NCBI RefSeq assembly: GCF_004116465.1
Contig: NZ_PDJV01000004.1
Span: 1 to 64,000 of the forward strand
Direction: 5' to 3'
Source of the DNA: Arcobacter sp. F2176
GTDB lineage: Bacteria > Campylobacterota > Campylobacteria > Campylobacterales > Arcobacteraceae
Length of the DNA stretch: 64,000 bases
Shown here: positions 1 to 8,095 of the stretch, piece after piece
How the letters are laid out: the number at the start of each line of letters is the position of its first letter
How positions within the stretch are numbered: position 1 is the stretch's first letter
Position numbers and translations under genes: made by a program
The notes under the pieces: model-generated
Seen by the model: the letters and a program-made list of their open reading frames with translations, nothing else
Told to the model about the DNA's origin: nothing
Database searches by the model: none

Positions 1-286
1 CATTTAATAAATCAACTAACTCTTTTTTAATATCTAAAGGAGCATTTAATCCAACCTTTACAAAGATATTAACACTTCCTGTATCTTGACATAAAGGTCT
101 ATGACCCATTGCACACATTTTTGAATTTATTAATATTTGTCCAATTGCATTTTTTGCAGCTTCACCTTTTTCTACATTATAAGCTTCTACCATTCCTTTT
201 ACAAAATCTTCTGGATGATAAAACGATATATATTGACATGCATCTGCTATACTCTCGATTATATCTTGCTCGGTTATTTTTTTCAT
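1..286 (-). CDS. Class I fumarate hydratase, N-terminal part (truncated by window edge)
   Basis: Only the first 95 codons lie in the window; the gene runs off the left edge. The translation starts MKKITEQDIIES and carries the motif RPLCQDTGSVNIFVKVG, which is the conserved N-terminal stretch of the 4Fe-4S class I fumarase / tartrate dehydratase alpha family; its cysteine is a candidate cluster ligand. Class I fumarases hydrate fumarate to malate in the TCA cycle. From this fragment I cannot tell a single-chain enzyme from an alpha subunit, nor fumarase from tartrate dehydratase; fumarase is the more likely call in this lineage. The ATG is the first in frame, and the next gene is divergent. 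Confidence 0.8.
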   Translation of the reverse strand, partial: MKKITEQDIIESIADACQYISFYHPEDFVKGMVEAYNVEKGEAAKNAIGQILINSKMCAMGHRPLCQDTGSVNIFVKVGLNAPLDIKKELVDLLN

Positions 287-482
287 AATTTAGATACCTT
301 TATAATTAAATTATCTAAGTATAACTAATAAATGTTTATGAAGTTTAGTTTTTTATAATATAAAATCATATGAAATTTATGTGAATATTTTAGTAACACA
401 TATTAACTTTGAGTTAACATTTTATTTAGAAATGGTTATATGTCTCTGTCACAATTACTAAAAGATAATCAAGGAGGAATAG

Positions 483-773
483 ATGAAAAAAGTTCTTATA
501 ACGGTATTGTTATTAAGTAGTTTAGTCTCAACATTTCTATTTGCAGTAGATTTGAAAAAAAGTAATAGTGAATTTAAAAATAATCCAAAAGTAAAAATAA
601 ACTCTTATACTAAAGTGTTTAAAGATGGAGAGTTTGATAAAGAAAAATATATGGATATCTCTTTGAATAACAATAAAAATATGGTAGAATACGAAGCTTC
701 TTTAACAAAAAAGATTTATAATATTTTAACAGATAAACAAAAAAAACAACTAAAAAAAATGCTTGACTCATAA
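483..773 (+). CDS. Small secreted protein upstream of a two-component system
   Basis: A 96-residue protein with a clear Sec signal peptide: two lysines, then a hydrophobic stretch ending in FLFA near residue 21. The mature part is lysine- and asparagine-rich, and ends in a predicted helix containing YNILTDKQKKQLKKML. That resembles the LTxxQ helix of periplasmic Spy/CpxP-type proteins but is too short to assign with certainty. A strong Shine-Dalgarno AAGGAGG lies at about 471-477. The gene is 11 bp ahead of a response regulator and probably shares its operon, so it may feed back on, or be controlled by, the sensor kinase. Function unknown. Confidence 0.75.
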   Translation: MKKVLITVLLLSSLVSTFLFAVDLKKSNSEFKNNPKVKINSYTKVFKDGEFDKEKYMDISLNNNKNMVEYEASLTKKIYNILTDKQKKQLKKMLDS

Positions 774-784
774 AGGTTTTTAAA

Positions 785-1462
785 ATGATAAATATAGCAA
801 TGGTGGAAGATGATGCTGAATTAGCAGAAGTTTTAACTGAATACTTAAGTAAATTTAATATAAAAGTAACAAATTACGAAGAGCCTTTTTTGGCCCTTAG
901 TAGTTTAAAAATAAATAAATTTGATTTGATAATTTTAGACTTAACACTTCCAGGTATGGATGGCTTAGATGTTTGCAAACAAATAATTACAAATCATGAT
1001 ATTCCAATTATTATCTCAAGTGCTAGAAGTGATATCACTGATAAGGTTACTGCTTTACAATTAGGAGCTGATGATTATTTACCAAAGCCATATGACCCAA
1101 GAGAGCTAGAAGTAAGAATTAAAACTATTTTACGAAGATATAATATTAGCTCTAAAATAGAAGAAAAGCCAAAAAAACCTTTTATTTTTGACGAAGAAAA
1201 AAAAGAGATAAGAAAAAATGGAAAGTTTATTAGGCTAACAGCTGCTGAATATGAAGTTTTATCTCTTTTGATAAAAAGAGAAGGATTTATTGTTTCAAGG
1301 GATGATATCTTTGAAAATAGTGATTTATTAAATAGTGATTATGATAATATTGGTTCACTTGCAGTAATTATAAATAGAATAAGACACAAAATAGAAGCAA
1401 ATCCTAAAACACCCAATTTCTTACACACAATAAGAGGAATGGGATACAAATTTTTACAATGA
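785..1462 (+). CDS. OmpR/PhoB-family response regulator
   Basis: A 225-residue cytoplasmic transcription factor with a receiver domain (about residues 3-115) and a winged-helix DNA-binding domain (about 130-225). The phospho-acceptor is Asp52 in LIILDLTLPGMDG; the acidic pair is EDD near residue 8 and the conserved lysine is in LPKPYDP. The C-terminal part has RLTAAEYEVL and HTIRGMGYKF, both typical of the OmpR class. The stop overlaps the start of the kinase gene by 4 bp, so the two are translationally coupled partners. Target genes are not evident, although the divergent spacer at 287-482 is a natural autoregulatory site. Confidence 0.93.
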   Translation: MINIAMVEDDAELAEVLTEYLSKFNIKVTNYEEPFLALSSLKINKFDLIILDLTLPGMDGLDVCKQIITNHDIPIIISSARSDITDKVTALQLGADDYLPKPYDPRELEVRIKTILRRYNISSKIEEKPKKPFIFDEEKKEIRKNGKFIRLTAAEYEVLSLLIKREGFIVSRDDIFENSDLLNSDYDNIGSLAVIINRIRHKIEANPKTPNFLHTIRGMGYKFLQ

Positions 1463-2706
1463 AAAAAGAATCAATATTTTTTACTATAACAATTAGTTTT
1501 TTCATATCTATATTTTTAGTTATAGCTAGTTTCATTATACTTGTACTTCATACTCAAGATGATAAAGAAAAGCATCTTTCTAAAAAATATTTACCAGTTG
1601 CAAAGATGGTATTAGAACAACAAAGAACAAATGGATTGACAAAGTTTTTTGTAGAGTCTTTATCAAATATGGATATGGAATTTATAAATGATATTGGAAA
1701 AATGAATGCAGTTTTATATAATCCCCAAACAAAAGTTGCTTTAGAGCGAAGATATAGAACAATTTTAGTTAGAGTTTTAGATTTACATGGTGATAGTTTT
1801 TTATTTATAAAAAGTGATGGTTTAGAAATAATGTTTAAAGATAGTGATTATAAACATGTGAATCCTTTGATCTCTTTAATAGTAGTTTTTACAGTATTGT
1901 TTATTACAATTATTCTATCTTTTATTACTACTTGGAAAAAACTATATCCAATCAAACTTTTAAAGGATAAAGTTAAAACCCTTGGTGAAGAAGATTTTGA
2001 TTTTGAATACCATACCAATGATTTAGATGAAGTTTCTCAATTAGCAATAGAGTTTAAAAATACAGCAAAGAAATTAAAAGACATAAAAGAATCAAGAAAT
2101 GTCTTTATTAGAAATATAATGCATGAACTAAAAACTCCTATTACTAAAGGTAAATTTTTAAGTGAGTTAGAAAATAGTGATGAAAATGCTGAAAAGATGA
2201 GAAGAGTATTTACAAGATTGGAATCGCTTATTAAAGAATTTACACAAATTGAAGAACTAATTTCTTCTACAAAAAATATCGTAAAAAACAACTATTTTCT
2301 AGATGACATTATAGACAATGCCACAGATATGCTTATGCTAGAAGATGATGTTATTATCTCAGAATATGAAAATAAAAAATTAAATGTTAATTTCAAACTT
2401 TTTTGTTTGGCAGTTAAAAATTTAATTGATAATGCAATAAAATACTCAGATGATAAAAAAGTGACTGTAAAAACAAATGAGAAAGATGAAATAATATTTG
2501 AAAATAAAGGAAAAGGTCTGAAATATTCCCTTGATAAATATTTCGAACCATTTTTTGCAAATGAGAGTAAAAGTAAAAATAGCTTTGGACTTGGTTTATA
2601 CATAGTAAACTCTATTCTTAAAGCAAATAATTGCATACTTAAATACGAATATAAAGATGGAATAAATATTTTTAAAATAGCTAAAAGTGAACAAAAGGAT
2701 AAATAA
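1459..2706 (+). CDS. ArsS-type sensor histidine kinase
   Basis: A 415-residue membrane kinase: transmembrane segment 1 at about residues 8-31, a sensing loop outside the membrane of about 100 residues, transmembrane segment 2 at about 137-157, a HAMP-like linker, and a dimerisation/phospho-acceptor helix with His222 in NIMHELKTPITKGK. That motif is characteristic of the ArsS/CrsS kinases of Helicobacter and relatives. The ATP-binding domain shows NLIDNAIKYS and SFGLGLYIV. It partners the overlapping response regulator. In Helicobacter the ArsRS pair senses acid; whether this kinase does so is inference only. Confidence 0.88.
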   Translation: MKKESIFFTITISFFISIFLVIASFIILVLHTQDDKEKHLSKKYLPVAKMVLEQQRTNGLTKFFVESLSNMDMEFINDIGKMNAVLYNPQTKVALERRYRTILVRVLDLHGDSFLFIKSDGLEIMFKDSDYKHVNPLISLIVVFTVLFITIILSFITTWKKLYPIKLLKDKVKTLGEEDFDFEYHTNDLDEVSQLAIEFKNTAKKLKDIKESRNVFIRNIMHELKTPITKGKFLSELENSDENAEKMRRVFTRLESLIKEFTQIEELISSTKNIVKNNYFLDDIIDNATDMLMLEDDVIISEYENKKLNVNFKLFCLAVKNLIDNAIKYSDDKKVTVKTNEKDEIIFENKGKGLKYSLDKYFEPFFANESKSKNSFGLGLYIVNSILKANNCILKYEYKDGINIFKIAKSEQKDK

Positions 2707-3842
2707 TATTTGATATTGCAATTATAGGGGCAGGAGCAAGTGGCTTGATGCTTGCAACACACTTAAAAAATGATAATGTTTGTTTAATAGACACTAATGC
2801 AAAGGTTGGTGCAAAAATTAAAGTATCAGGTGGAGCAAAGTGTAATATTACTAATAACAAAGTTTCGTCTAATAATTACCTAGGTGAAAATGATTTTGTA
2901 TCTTCAGTTTTAAAAGAGTTTTCAAATGAAGACTTAATTAGATTTTTAAAAAAACAAAATTTAGATTTCAACCTTAATGAAAAAATTGTAAAAGGAACTT
3001 TCTTTTGTAACACTTCTCAAGATGTTATTGATATGTTTTCAAAACTTATAAAAAATAAAAGAGTTTTTTTTAATACAACAGTAACAGATGTAAAGTGTGA
3101 AGATTTCTATAAAATAAAAACAAACAATAAAACAATAGAAGCAAAAAAATTAGTAATAGCAAGTGGAGGTTTGAGTTATCAAAGTTTGGGTGCTAGTTCT
3201 ATTGCTTTTGATATCGCAAAATCTTTTAATCATAAAATAAGTCCTTTAAATGCAGCCCTTGTAGGTTTTACTGTTCAAAAAGAACAGTTTTGGTTCAAAG
3301 AATTAAGTGGAATTTCTATGTTTGTAAAAGCAAGTGTGGAAAATAAGAGTTTTGAAGGAGGTCTTCTTTTTGCCCATAAAGGAATAACTGGACCTGTGAT
3401 TTTAAATAGTTCTTTATATTGGAAAAAAGGAAAGATGAGTATAGACTTTTTGCCAAATAAAACTTTTAAATCCTTTTTAAAAGGTAATAAAAATATCTCT
3501 TCAAGTTTTAATCTGCCCAAAAGATTTATGCAAGAGTTTTTAAAATCAGTTCAAATAGATGATAAAGCAATTAGTAGTTTGACAAAAGAAGAATTAAATA
3601 AATTAGAAGTTTTAAAAAACTATGAATTCTCCCCTGCTGGAAACTTTGGATATACAAAAGCAGAAGTTACAAAAGGTGGAGTTGAAGTTGATGAGATTGA
3701 TGTTAAAACCATGGAAAGCAAAATCAAAAAGGATTTATACTTTATAGGTGAAGCTTTGGATGTAACAGGCGAACTTGGAGGATTTAATTTTCAGTTTGCT
3801 TTTTCTTCTGCTTATGTATGTGCAAAAGAGCTAAATAAATAG
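2706..3842 (+). CDS. HI0933/YhiN-family NAD(P)/FAD-dependent flavoprotein, probable ATA start
   Basis: The product has an N-terminal dinucleotide-binding motif FDIAIIGAGASGLMLA, KVSGGAKCNIT, and a C-terminal GGFNFQFAFSSAY, all typical of the HI0933 family (about 380-400 residues; called aminoacetone oxidase family in some databases). The first ordinary in-frame start is TTG at 2745, inside the Rossmann motif, which would delete the FAD-binding loop. Reading upstream, the frame is open to 2703 with only ATA codons at 2703 and 2706. A Shine-Dalgarno AAGGA at 2695-2699 sits 6 nt before the ATA at 2706. I therefore place the start there (378 residues), overlapping the kinase stop. The substrate is unknown. 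Confidence 0.8.
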   Translation: MFDIAIIGAGASGLMLATHLKNDNVCLIDTNAKVGAKIKVSGGAKCNITNNKVSSNNYLGENDFVSSVLKEFSNEDLIRFLKKQNLDFNLNEKIVKGTFFCNTSQDVIDMFSKLIKNKRVFFNTTVTDVKCEDFYKIKTNNKTIEAKKLVIASGGLSYQSLGASSIAFDIAKSFNHKISPLNAALVGFTVQKEQFWFKELSGISMFVKASVENKSFEGGLLFAHKGITGPVILNSSLYWKKGKMSIDFLPNKTFKSFLKGNKNISSSFNLPKRFMQEFLKSVQIDDKAISSLTKEELNKLEVLKNYEFSPAGNFGYTKAEVTKGGVEVDEIDVKTMESKIKKDLYFIGEALDVTGELGGFNFQFAFSSAYVCAKELNK

Positions 3843-3844
3843 AT

Positions 3845-4654
3845 TTATAAAGCTCTTTTTTTGTTTATTTTTAGCGTTAAACTTAGTATAAATAAAACTA
3901 ATGAAGTTACCACAATAGTAGCACCACTTGGTAAAGATATATAAAATGAGACAAAAAGCCCAATTACAACAGCTAAAACTGCAAAAAGTACTGCCAATAA
4001 GCAAGTTATAAAAAAGCTTTTTTCAAATTGCATTGCAGAAATTACTGGCATAATCATTAAGGCACCTATTAATAGTACACCAATAATTTTTATGGATAAT
4101 CCAACAGTAATTGCCACAAGTGAAACTAACATATAATTTAAAAAACTTACATTTATTCCAGAAGCTTTTGCAACTTCTTCATCAAATGCCACAAAAAGTA
4201 ATTTTTGATAATTATTGATAATGAAAAAAGCTGATAAAACTCCAAATATACAAATTGTCCAAATATCTTCTTTTGAAACAGCAACAATTGAACCAAAGAG
4301 ATAACTAAATAAAGCTACATTAAAAGAGTTTGAAAGTGAAACTATAATAATTGCAAGTGCAAGGGCTGAAGATAAAAATATTGATAAAATAGAATCAGAA
4401 TATATATTATGGTTTTTTCTTAGGTATTCTATAAAAAGTGAAGCTAAAATGGCTATTATAATTGCACTATATGTCGTTGAGATTGAGAACAAAAAACCAA
4501 GGGCAACACCAAGTAGGGAAATATGAGCTAAAGCATCAGATAACATAGAATACCTTCTTACAACTACAAAAGTACCTAAGGTAGGTGCTAAAATTGCAAT
4601 AAAAATACCTGCTATAAAAGCTCTTATCATAAAAGAGTATTCAAAGATTTCCAT
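3845..4654 (-). CDS. znuB: Zinc/manganese ABC transporter permease (ZnuB-like)
   Basis: An integral membrane protein of the ABC-3 family with about eight hydrophobic helices; RRYSMLSDALAHISLLGVALG and the repeated GALMIMPVISA region are family hallmarks. It forms the membrane channel for the adjacent ATPase and binding protein. I chose the ATG at 4654 (MEIFEYS) because AAGGAA lies 6 nt upstream; a longer form starting at 4678 would have no ribosome site. The gene overlaps nothing after this correction and is 8 bp from znuC. It converges with the flavoprotein gene with only 2 bp between stops. Confidence 0.9.
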   Translation of the reverse strand: MEIFEYSFMIRAFIAGIFIAILAPTLGTFVVVRRYSMLSDALAHISLLGVALGFLFSISTTYSAIIIAILASLFIEYLRKNHNIYSDSILSIFLSSALALAIIIVSLSNSFNVALFSYLFGSIVAVSKEDIWTICIFGVLSAFFIINNYQKLLFVAFDEEVAKASGINVSFLNYMLVSLVAITVGLSIKIIGVLLIGALMIMPVISAMQFEKSFFITCLLAVLFAVLAVVIGLFVSFYISLPSGATIVVTSLVLFILSLTLKINKKRAL

Positions 4655-4662
4655 ATATTTCC

Positions 4663-5412
4663 TTAGTGATGATGGCAAATAATATTAGTGTCAATGCCAT
4701 ATAATTTACTCATTTGTTTATTATTTAATATTTCATGTGGAGTATGGCATGATAGAAGAGTTTGGTTAATACATAAAACTCTTTTTATATCATTTACAAT
4801 CACTCCTAAATCGTGAGTGACAAAAAGTATTGTGATATTATCTTCTTTATTTAATTTTTTTAATATTTCATAAAATTTTGTTTGAGAATTGGTATCTACA
4901 CCTGTATTTGGTTCATCAAGTATTAATAATTCTGGACTACTTATAAGTGCTCTAGCTATCATTACTCTTTGTCTTTGACCACCTGAAAGTTCAGAAACTC
5001 TTCTATTTTTCAAATCAGTAATTTCAATTTTTTCCATAATAGATTCAATTTTTTTATGATCTTCTTTTGATATTTTTGAAAACAAAGAAGTTTTATAGGC
5101 TAATCCAAGATTAATCACTTCTTGTACAGTAATAGGGAAACTACTGTCAATTAAAGTTGCTCGTTGTGGTACATATCCAATTTTATAATATTGTTTGAAT
5201 AAAGATTGTTTGGTATTAAATAGTTTAATATCTGCAATATTAGGATTTATTAATCCTAATATTATTTTCATTAAGGTACTTTTACCACCACCATTGGGAC
5301 CAATGATGGCAGCATATTCACCCCTTAATATTTCAAAAGATATATCTTGAAGGATATCTTTATATCCTAGGTTTTTTATATCAATTATGATATCAGAGAA
5401 TTTTATTGACAA
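4663..5412 (-). CDS. znuC: Zinc ABC transporter ATP-binding protein (ZnuC-like)
   Basis: A 249-residue ABC ATPase. Walker A is GPNGGGKST, the signature is LSGGQRQR, and Walker B is LLILDEPNTGVD; the switch histidine follows in FVTHDLG. The tail ends in CHHH, a metal-binding-looking cluster seen in some zinc/manganese importers. The start TTG at 5412 overlaps the znuA stop, implying translational coupling. It powers uptake through the ZnuB-like permease encoded just downstream. Zinc is favoured over manganese from the family match; iron or manganese cannot be excluded from sequence alone. Confidence 0.9.
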   Translation of the reverse strand: MSIKFSDIIIDIKNLGYKDILQDISFEILRGEYAAIIGPNGGGKSTLMKIILGLINPNIADIKLFNTKQSLFKQYYKIGYVPQRATLIDSSFPITVQEVINLGLAYKTSLFSKISKEDHKKIESIMEKIEITDLKNRRVSELSGGQRQRVMIARALISSPELLILDEPNTGVDTNSQTKFYEILKKLNKEDNITILFVTHDLGVIVNDIKRVLCINQTLLSCHTPHEILNNKQMSKLYGIDTNIICHHH

Positions 5413-6272
5413 TTCATTGCATCTTTTAATTTAGCTAAATTTTCTACCATAATAGAAACAAAACCAATATTTTCTTCATTTTGTTTTTGGGTTATATTTT
5501 CAACTGGACTTAGTTCATCTGTTTTAACATTTGCTTCATCAGCAATTGTTTTTGCTATTTTGTCACTTGCAAACTCTTCAAAAAATATTGTATGAATATT
5601 TTCTTTTTTTACTATTTTAATAAGCTCGGCAATTTGTTTAGCTGATGGTTCCTCATCCGGAGACATACCAGAAATAGAGTATTGTGTTATTCCATAATCA
5701 TTTGCTAAATATCCAAATGCATCATGATTTACAACAACTTTTTTATTTTTACAACTTTTTAAAGTCTGATATTTTGTTTGCAAAGTAGTTATTTCTTTTA
5801 GATATGTACTTGCATTTTTTTGATAACTTTTTTTGTTCGCAGGGTCTTTTTTGATTAAAAGAGATTCAACATTTTTTATCATCTTAATATAGTTATCAAA
5901 ACTTAGCCAATAGTGAGGATCATAAACTTTACCATCTTCAAACTCTTTATGGGTTGCTAGTTTTACATGTTTGCTCATATCAAATATTTTATCAGCTATT
6001 TCCATTGATTTTATAACTTTTGTACTCCAAGGTTCCATAACTTTACCACTAGTTATAAATAAATCACTTTTTGATAAAAGAGCCATACTTTTTGGATTTG
6101 GTTCAAAATCATGGGGTTCTGTTCCAAATGGAATTAAATTATTTAGAACAACATTTTTCCCACCAACTTCTTTAACTACACTATATAGTGGATATATAGT
6201 TGTTGTAACTGTTAATTTAGCAAACAAAACTGATGATGCTAATATACTTAATACTAAAATTTTTTTAAACAT
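5403..6272 (-). CDS. znuA: Periplasmic zinc-binding protein (ZnuA-like)
   Basis: A 289-residue cluster A-I substrate-binding protein. Signal peptide residues 1-18 (MFKKILVLSILASSVLFA). Metal-ligand histidines are visible in EPHDFEP, DPHYWLS and NHDAFGYLA, with the acidic ligand region in FFEEFASD. The histidine-rich loop found in some ZnuA proteins is nearly absent. I use the ATG at 6272 with AAAGG at about 6280-6284, not the upstream in-frame codon at 6323, because only the former begins with a signal peptide. First gene of a leftward znuA-znuC-znuB operon, preceded by two copies of a palindromic operator. Confidence 0.9.
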   Translation of the reverse strand: MFKKILVLSILASSVLFAKLTVTTTIYPLYSVVKEVGGKNVVLNNLIPFGTEPHDFEPNPKSMALLSKSDLFITSGKVMEPWSTKVIKSMEIADKIFDMSKHVKLATHKEFEDGKVYDPHYWLSFDNYIKMIKNVESLLIKKDPANKKSYQKNASTYLKEITTLQTKYQTLKSCKNKKVVVNHDAFGYLANDYGITQYSISGMSPDEEPSAKQIAELIKIVKKENIHTIFFEEFASDKIAKTIADEANVKTDELSPVENITQKQNEENIGFVSIMVENLAKLKDAMNCQ

Positions 6273-6285
6273 TTTTTTTCCTTTT

Positions 6286-6355
6286 AATGCAACTAAGTCG
6301 CATTTGATTTTGGAATCATACATCCGAATCTCTTAAATGCAACTTAGTTGCAAAA
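6286..6355 (-). promoter_or_regulatory. znuA promoter with two palindromic operators
   Basis: On the minus strand a -35-like TTGCAT (6342-6337) and a -10 TATGAT (6320-6315) are 16 bp apart, pointing at znuA. Two near-identical palindromes bracket this promoter. Box 1 is AATGCAACTAAGTCGCATT at 6286-6304; box 2 contains the perfect palindrome TGCAACTTAGTTGCA at 6338-6352. Box 2 overlaps the -35 element and box 1 covers the likely transcription start. Their centres (6295 and 6345) are exactly 50 bp apart. A Fur-family zinc repressor is the natural candidate, by analogy with other znu operons. The motif-to-regulator link is inference. Confidence 0.7.
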
Positions 6356-6431
6356 GTAATTAAATTTTATATTTAATCATTTACATTAGAATAATTAGCT
6401 ACTTTTATAAATATAATATAAAGGAGTAAAG

Positions 6432-6590
6432 ATGTGTCTAGTAGTATCCTTACTATCTTTTGTAATTGCATATAATTTTTATGACTCAAAAAATTTAATG
6501 CCAACAATTATAAGTTTTACAATTGGTCTATTTTTTCTTTTGCTTATGATTCGAAATATAAAAAATGAGAGAAATAAAAGAAAAAACTAA
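6432..6590 (+). CDS. Small membrane protein, 52 residues
   Basis: An open frame with ATG 5 nt after a perfect AAGGAG (6421-6426). The product starts MCLVVSLLSFVIAYNFY and has two hydrophobic segments (about residues 2-15 and 24-40), ending in a basic tail KNERNKRKN, which suggests two membrane spans with the C-terminus inside. It lies 45 bp upstream of the YmdB-type phosphodiesterase gene and is probably co-transcribed. No function recognised. The strong ribosome site and clean membrane topology are the reasons to call it a gene. Confidence 0.7.
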   Translation: MCLVVSLLSFVIAYNFYDSKNLMPTIISFTIGLFFLLLMIRNIKNERNKRKN

Positions 6591-6635
6591 CTCTTTTATT
6601 GATACAATCCAATTAGATAAATTAAGGGAAATAAT

Positions 6636-7448
6636 TTGAAAATAGCATTTATTGGTGATATAGTTGGTAGACCTGGTAGAAAAATAATAGAACAAAATTT
6701 AAAAAAACTAAGAGCAAAATATGCAATAGATTTTGTAATTGCAAATGGTGAAAATGCAAGTCATGGTTTTGGACTAACAGTTAAAAATGCCAATGAACTT
6801 TTTAAAGTAGGGGTTGATTTAATAACAGGAGGAAATCACTCTTTTGATAAAAAACAAGAGATGATAAATCTAGTAACAACTCAAAATGTACTTAGACCAG
6901 CAAACTTTCCTGAAGCAATGCCAGGTGTTGGACATATGGTATTTGATGTAGCAGGTGAAAAACTTGCAGTTATAAATTTGATGGGAAATTTTGCAATGCC
7001 AATTTGTAATAATCCTTTTAATAAAGCAAGCCAAATTATGAAAGAGCTTGAAGAGCAAAATATCAAAAATATTTTTATAGATTTTCATGGTGAGGCTACA
7101 AGTGAAAAAAGAGTTATGGCTATGATGTTTAATGGAAAAGTAAGTGGTATTTGTGGAACTCACACTCATGTGGGAACTGATGATTTACAAATAGTTGATG
7201 GAACTACATATTTAAGTGATATTGGATTAACTGGTTGCAGAGACAATGTCATAGGAATGGATGCAAAAAATCCAATAGATAAAGCAACAACTGGTTTAGG
7301 TGGGCATTTTACTATTTCAAGCTCATGCAAATCTATTTTACAAGTTCTTGTGATGGATTTAGAAGATGGTAAATCAAAAGATGCTTTTAAAATAAAAATA
7401 TTATGTGACAAAGATGAAGAGATAATTACAAAGGCACTTTTTGAATAG
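6636..7448 (+). CDS. ymdB: YmdB-type metallophosphoesterase (TIGR00282 family)
   Basis: A 270-residue cytoplasmic protein of the calcineurin-like phosphodiesterase fold. Metal-site motifs: IAFIGDIVGRPGRK (residues 2-15), NGENASHGFGLT, TGGNHSFDKK, DFHGEATSEK and GTHTHVGTDD. Bacillus YmdB has cyclic-nucleotide phosphodiesterase activity and affects biofilm and RNA turnover. Start codon is TTG at 6636, supported by AAGGG about 7 nt upstream. The stop overlaps the following glycosylase gene by 8 bp. Confidence 0.88.
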   Translation: MKIAFIGDIVGRPGRKIIEQNLKKLRAKYAIDFVIANGENASHGFGLTVKNANELFKVGVDLITGGNHSFDKKQEMINLVTTQNVLRPANFPEAMPGVGHMVFDVAGEKLAVINLMGNFAMPICNNPFNKASQIMKELEEQNIKNIFIDFHGEATSEKRVMAMMFNGKVSGICGTHTHVGTDDLQIVDGTTYLSDIGLTGCRDNVIGMDAKNPIDKATTGLGGHFTISSSCKSILQVLVMDLEDGKSKDAFKIKILCDKDEEIITKALFE

Positions 7449-8082
7449 TATTTTAAACTCATTTGATTTATATATTTTTTTAAATGCAAAAAATTTAATA
7501 GATTCAAAGTATAAATACTGGTGGCCAACAAACAGTGATTTTGAAGTTTTTATAGGTGCAATTTTAACACAAAATACAAAATGGACAAATGTAGAAAAAT
7601 CTTTAGAAAATTTAAGAAAACTACAACTTTTTGATTTAGAAAAGCTTTCAACAGTTGATACAGATGTTTTAATATCTGCAATTACTCCAAGTGGTTTTAA
7701 AAATCAAAAGTCAGTAAGAATCAAAAAAATATGTGAAAATATACTTGAAGAGTTTGGAGATTTTGAAACTTTTAAACAAAATGTATATAGAGATTGGTTA
7801 CTTTCTCAAAAGGGAATTGGGGCAGAAACTTGTGATGCAATTTTGTGTTATGCTTGTCATAAAGAAGAGATGGTTGTTGATTCTTACACCAATAGACTAG
7901 TCAAAACTTTTGGATATGAGTTTGAAAGTTATGATGATCTCAAAGCTTGGTTAGAATATGGAATTAATGAAAATTTCGATAAAATTGACTCGCTTTATGA
8001 TTATGACATTACATTAAATATGATATATTGTAGATTTCATGGCAAAATTGTAGAATTCATGAAAAATCAAAAAAAGTCTTAA
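7441..8082 (+). CDS. MagIII-like 3-methyladenine DNA glycosylase (HhH-GPD superfamily)
   Basis: A 213-residue member of the endonuclease III superfamily. Visible motifs are LTQNTKWTNVEKSL, the helix-hairpin-helix LLSQKGIGAETCDAIL, and VVDSYTNRL with the likely catalytic aspartate. The ending CRFHGKIVEF matches Helicobacter MagIII as I recall it. There is no C-terminal four-cysteine iron-sulfur loop, unlike true endonuclease III. The expected role is excision of alkylated purines in base excision repair. The TTG at 7441 overlaps the preceding stop; it has no obvious ribosome site of its own, so coupling is likely. Confidence 0.85.
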   Translation: MNSILNSFDLYIFLNAKNLIDSKYKYWWPTNSDFEVFIGAILTQNTKWTNVEKSLENLRKLQLFDLEKLSTVDTDVLISAITPSGFKNQKSVRIKKICENILEEFGDFETFKQNVYRDWLLSQKGIGAETCDAILCYACHKEEMVVDSYTNRLVKTFGYEFESYDDLKAWLEYGINENFDKIDSLYDYDITLNMIYCRFHGKIVEFMKNQKKS

Positions 8083-8095
8083 AGGATTTATAAAA

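Noticed and set aside
403-417. Palindrome TTAAC-N5-GTTAA upstream of the small secreted protein
   Set aside because: AT-rich and short; could be an operator but equally chance in such AT-rich DNA.
2292-2762. 156-codon frame opposite the sensor kinase gene
   Set aside because: Antisense of conserved kinase ATP-binding domain; no start signal.
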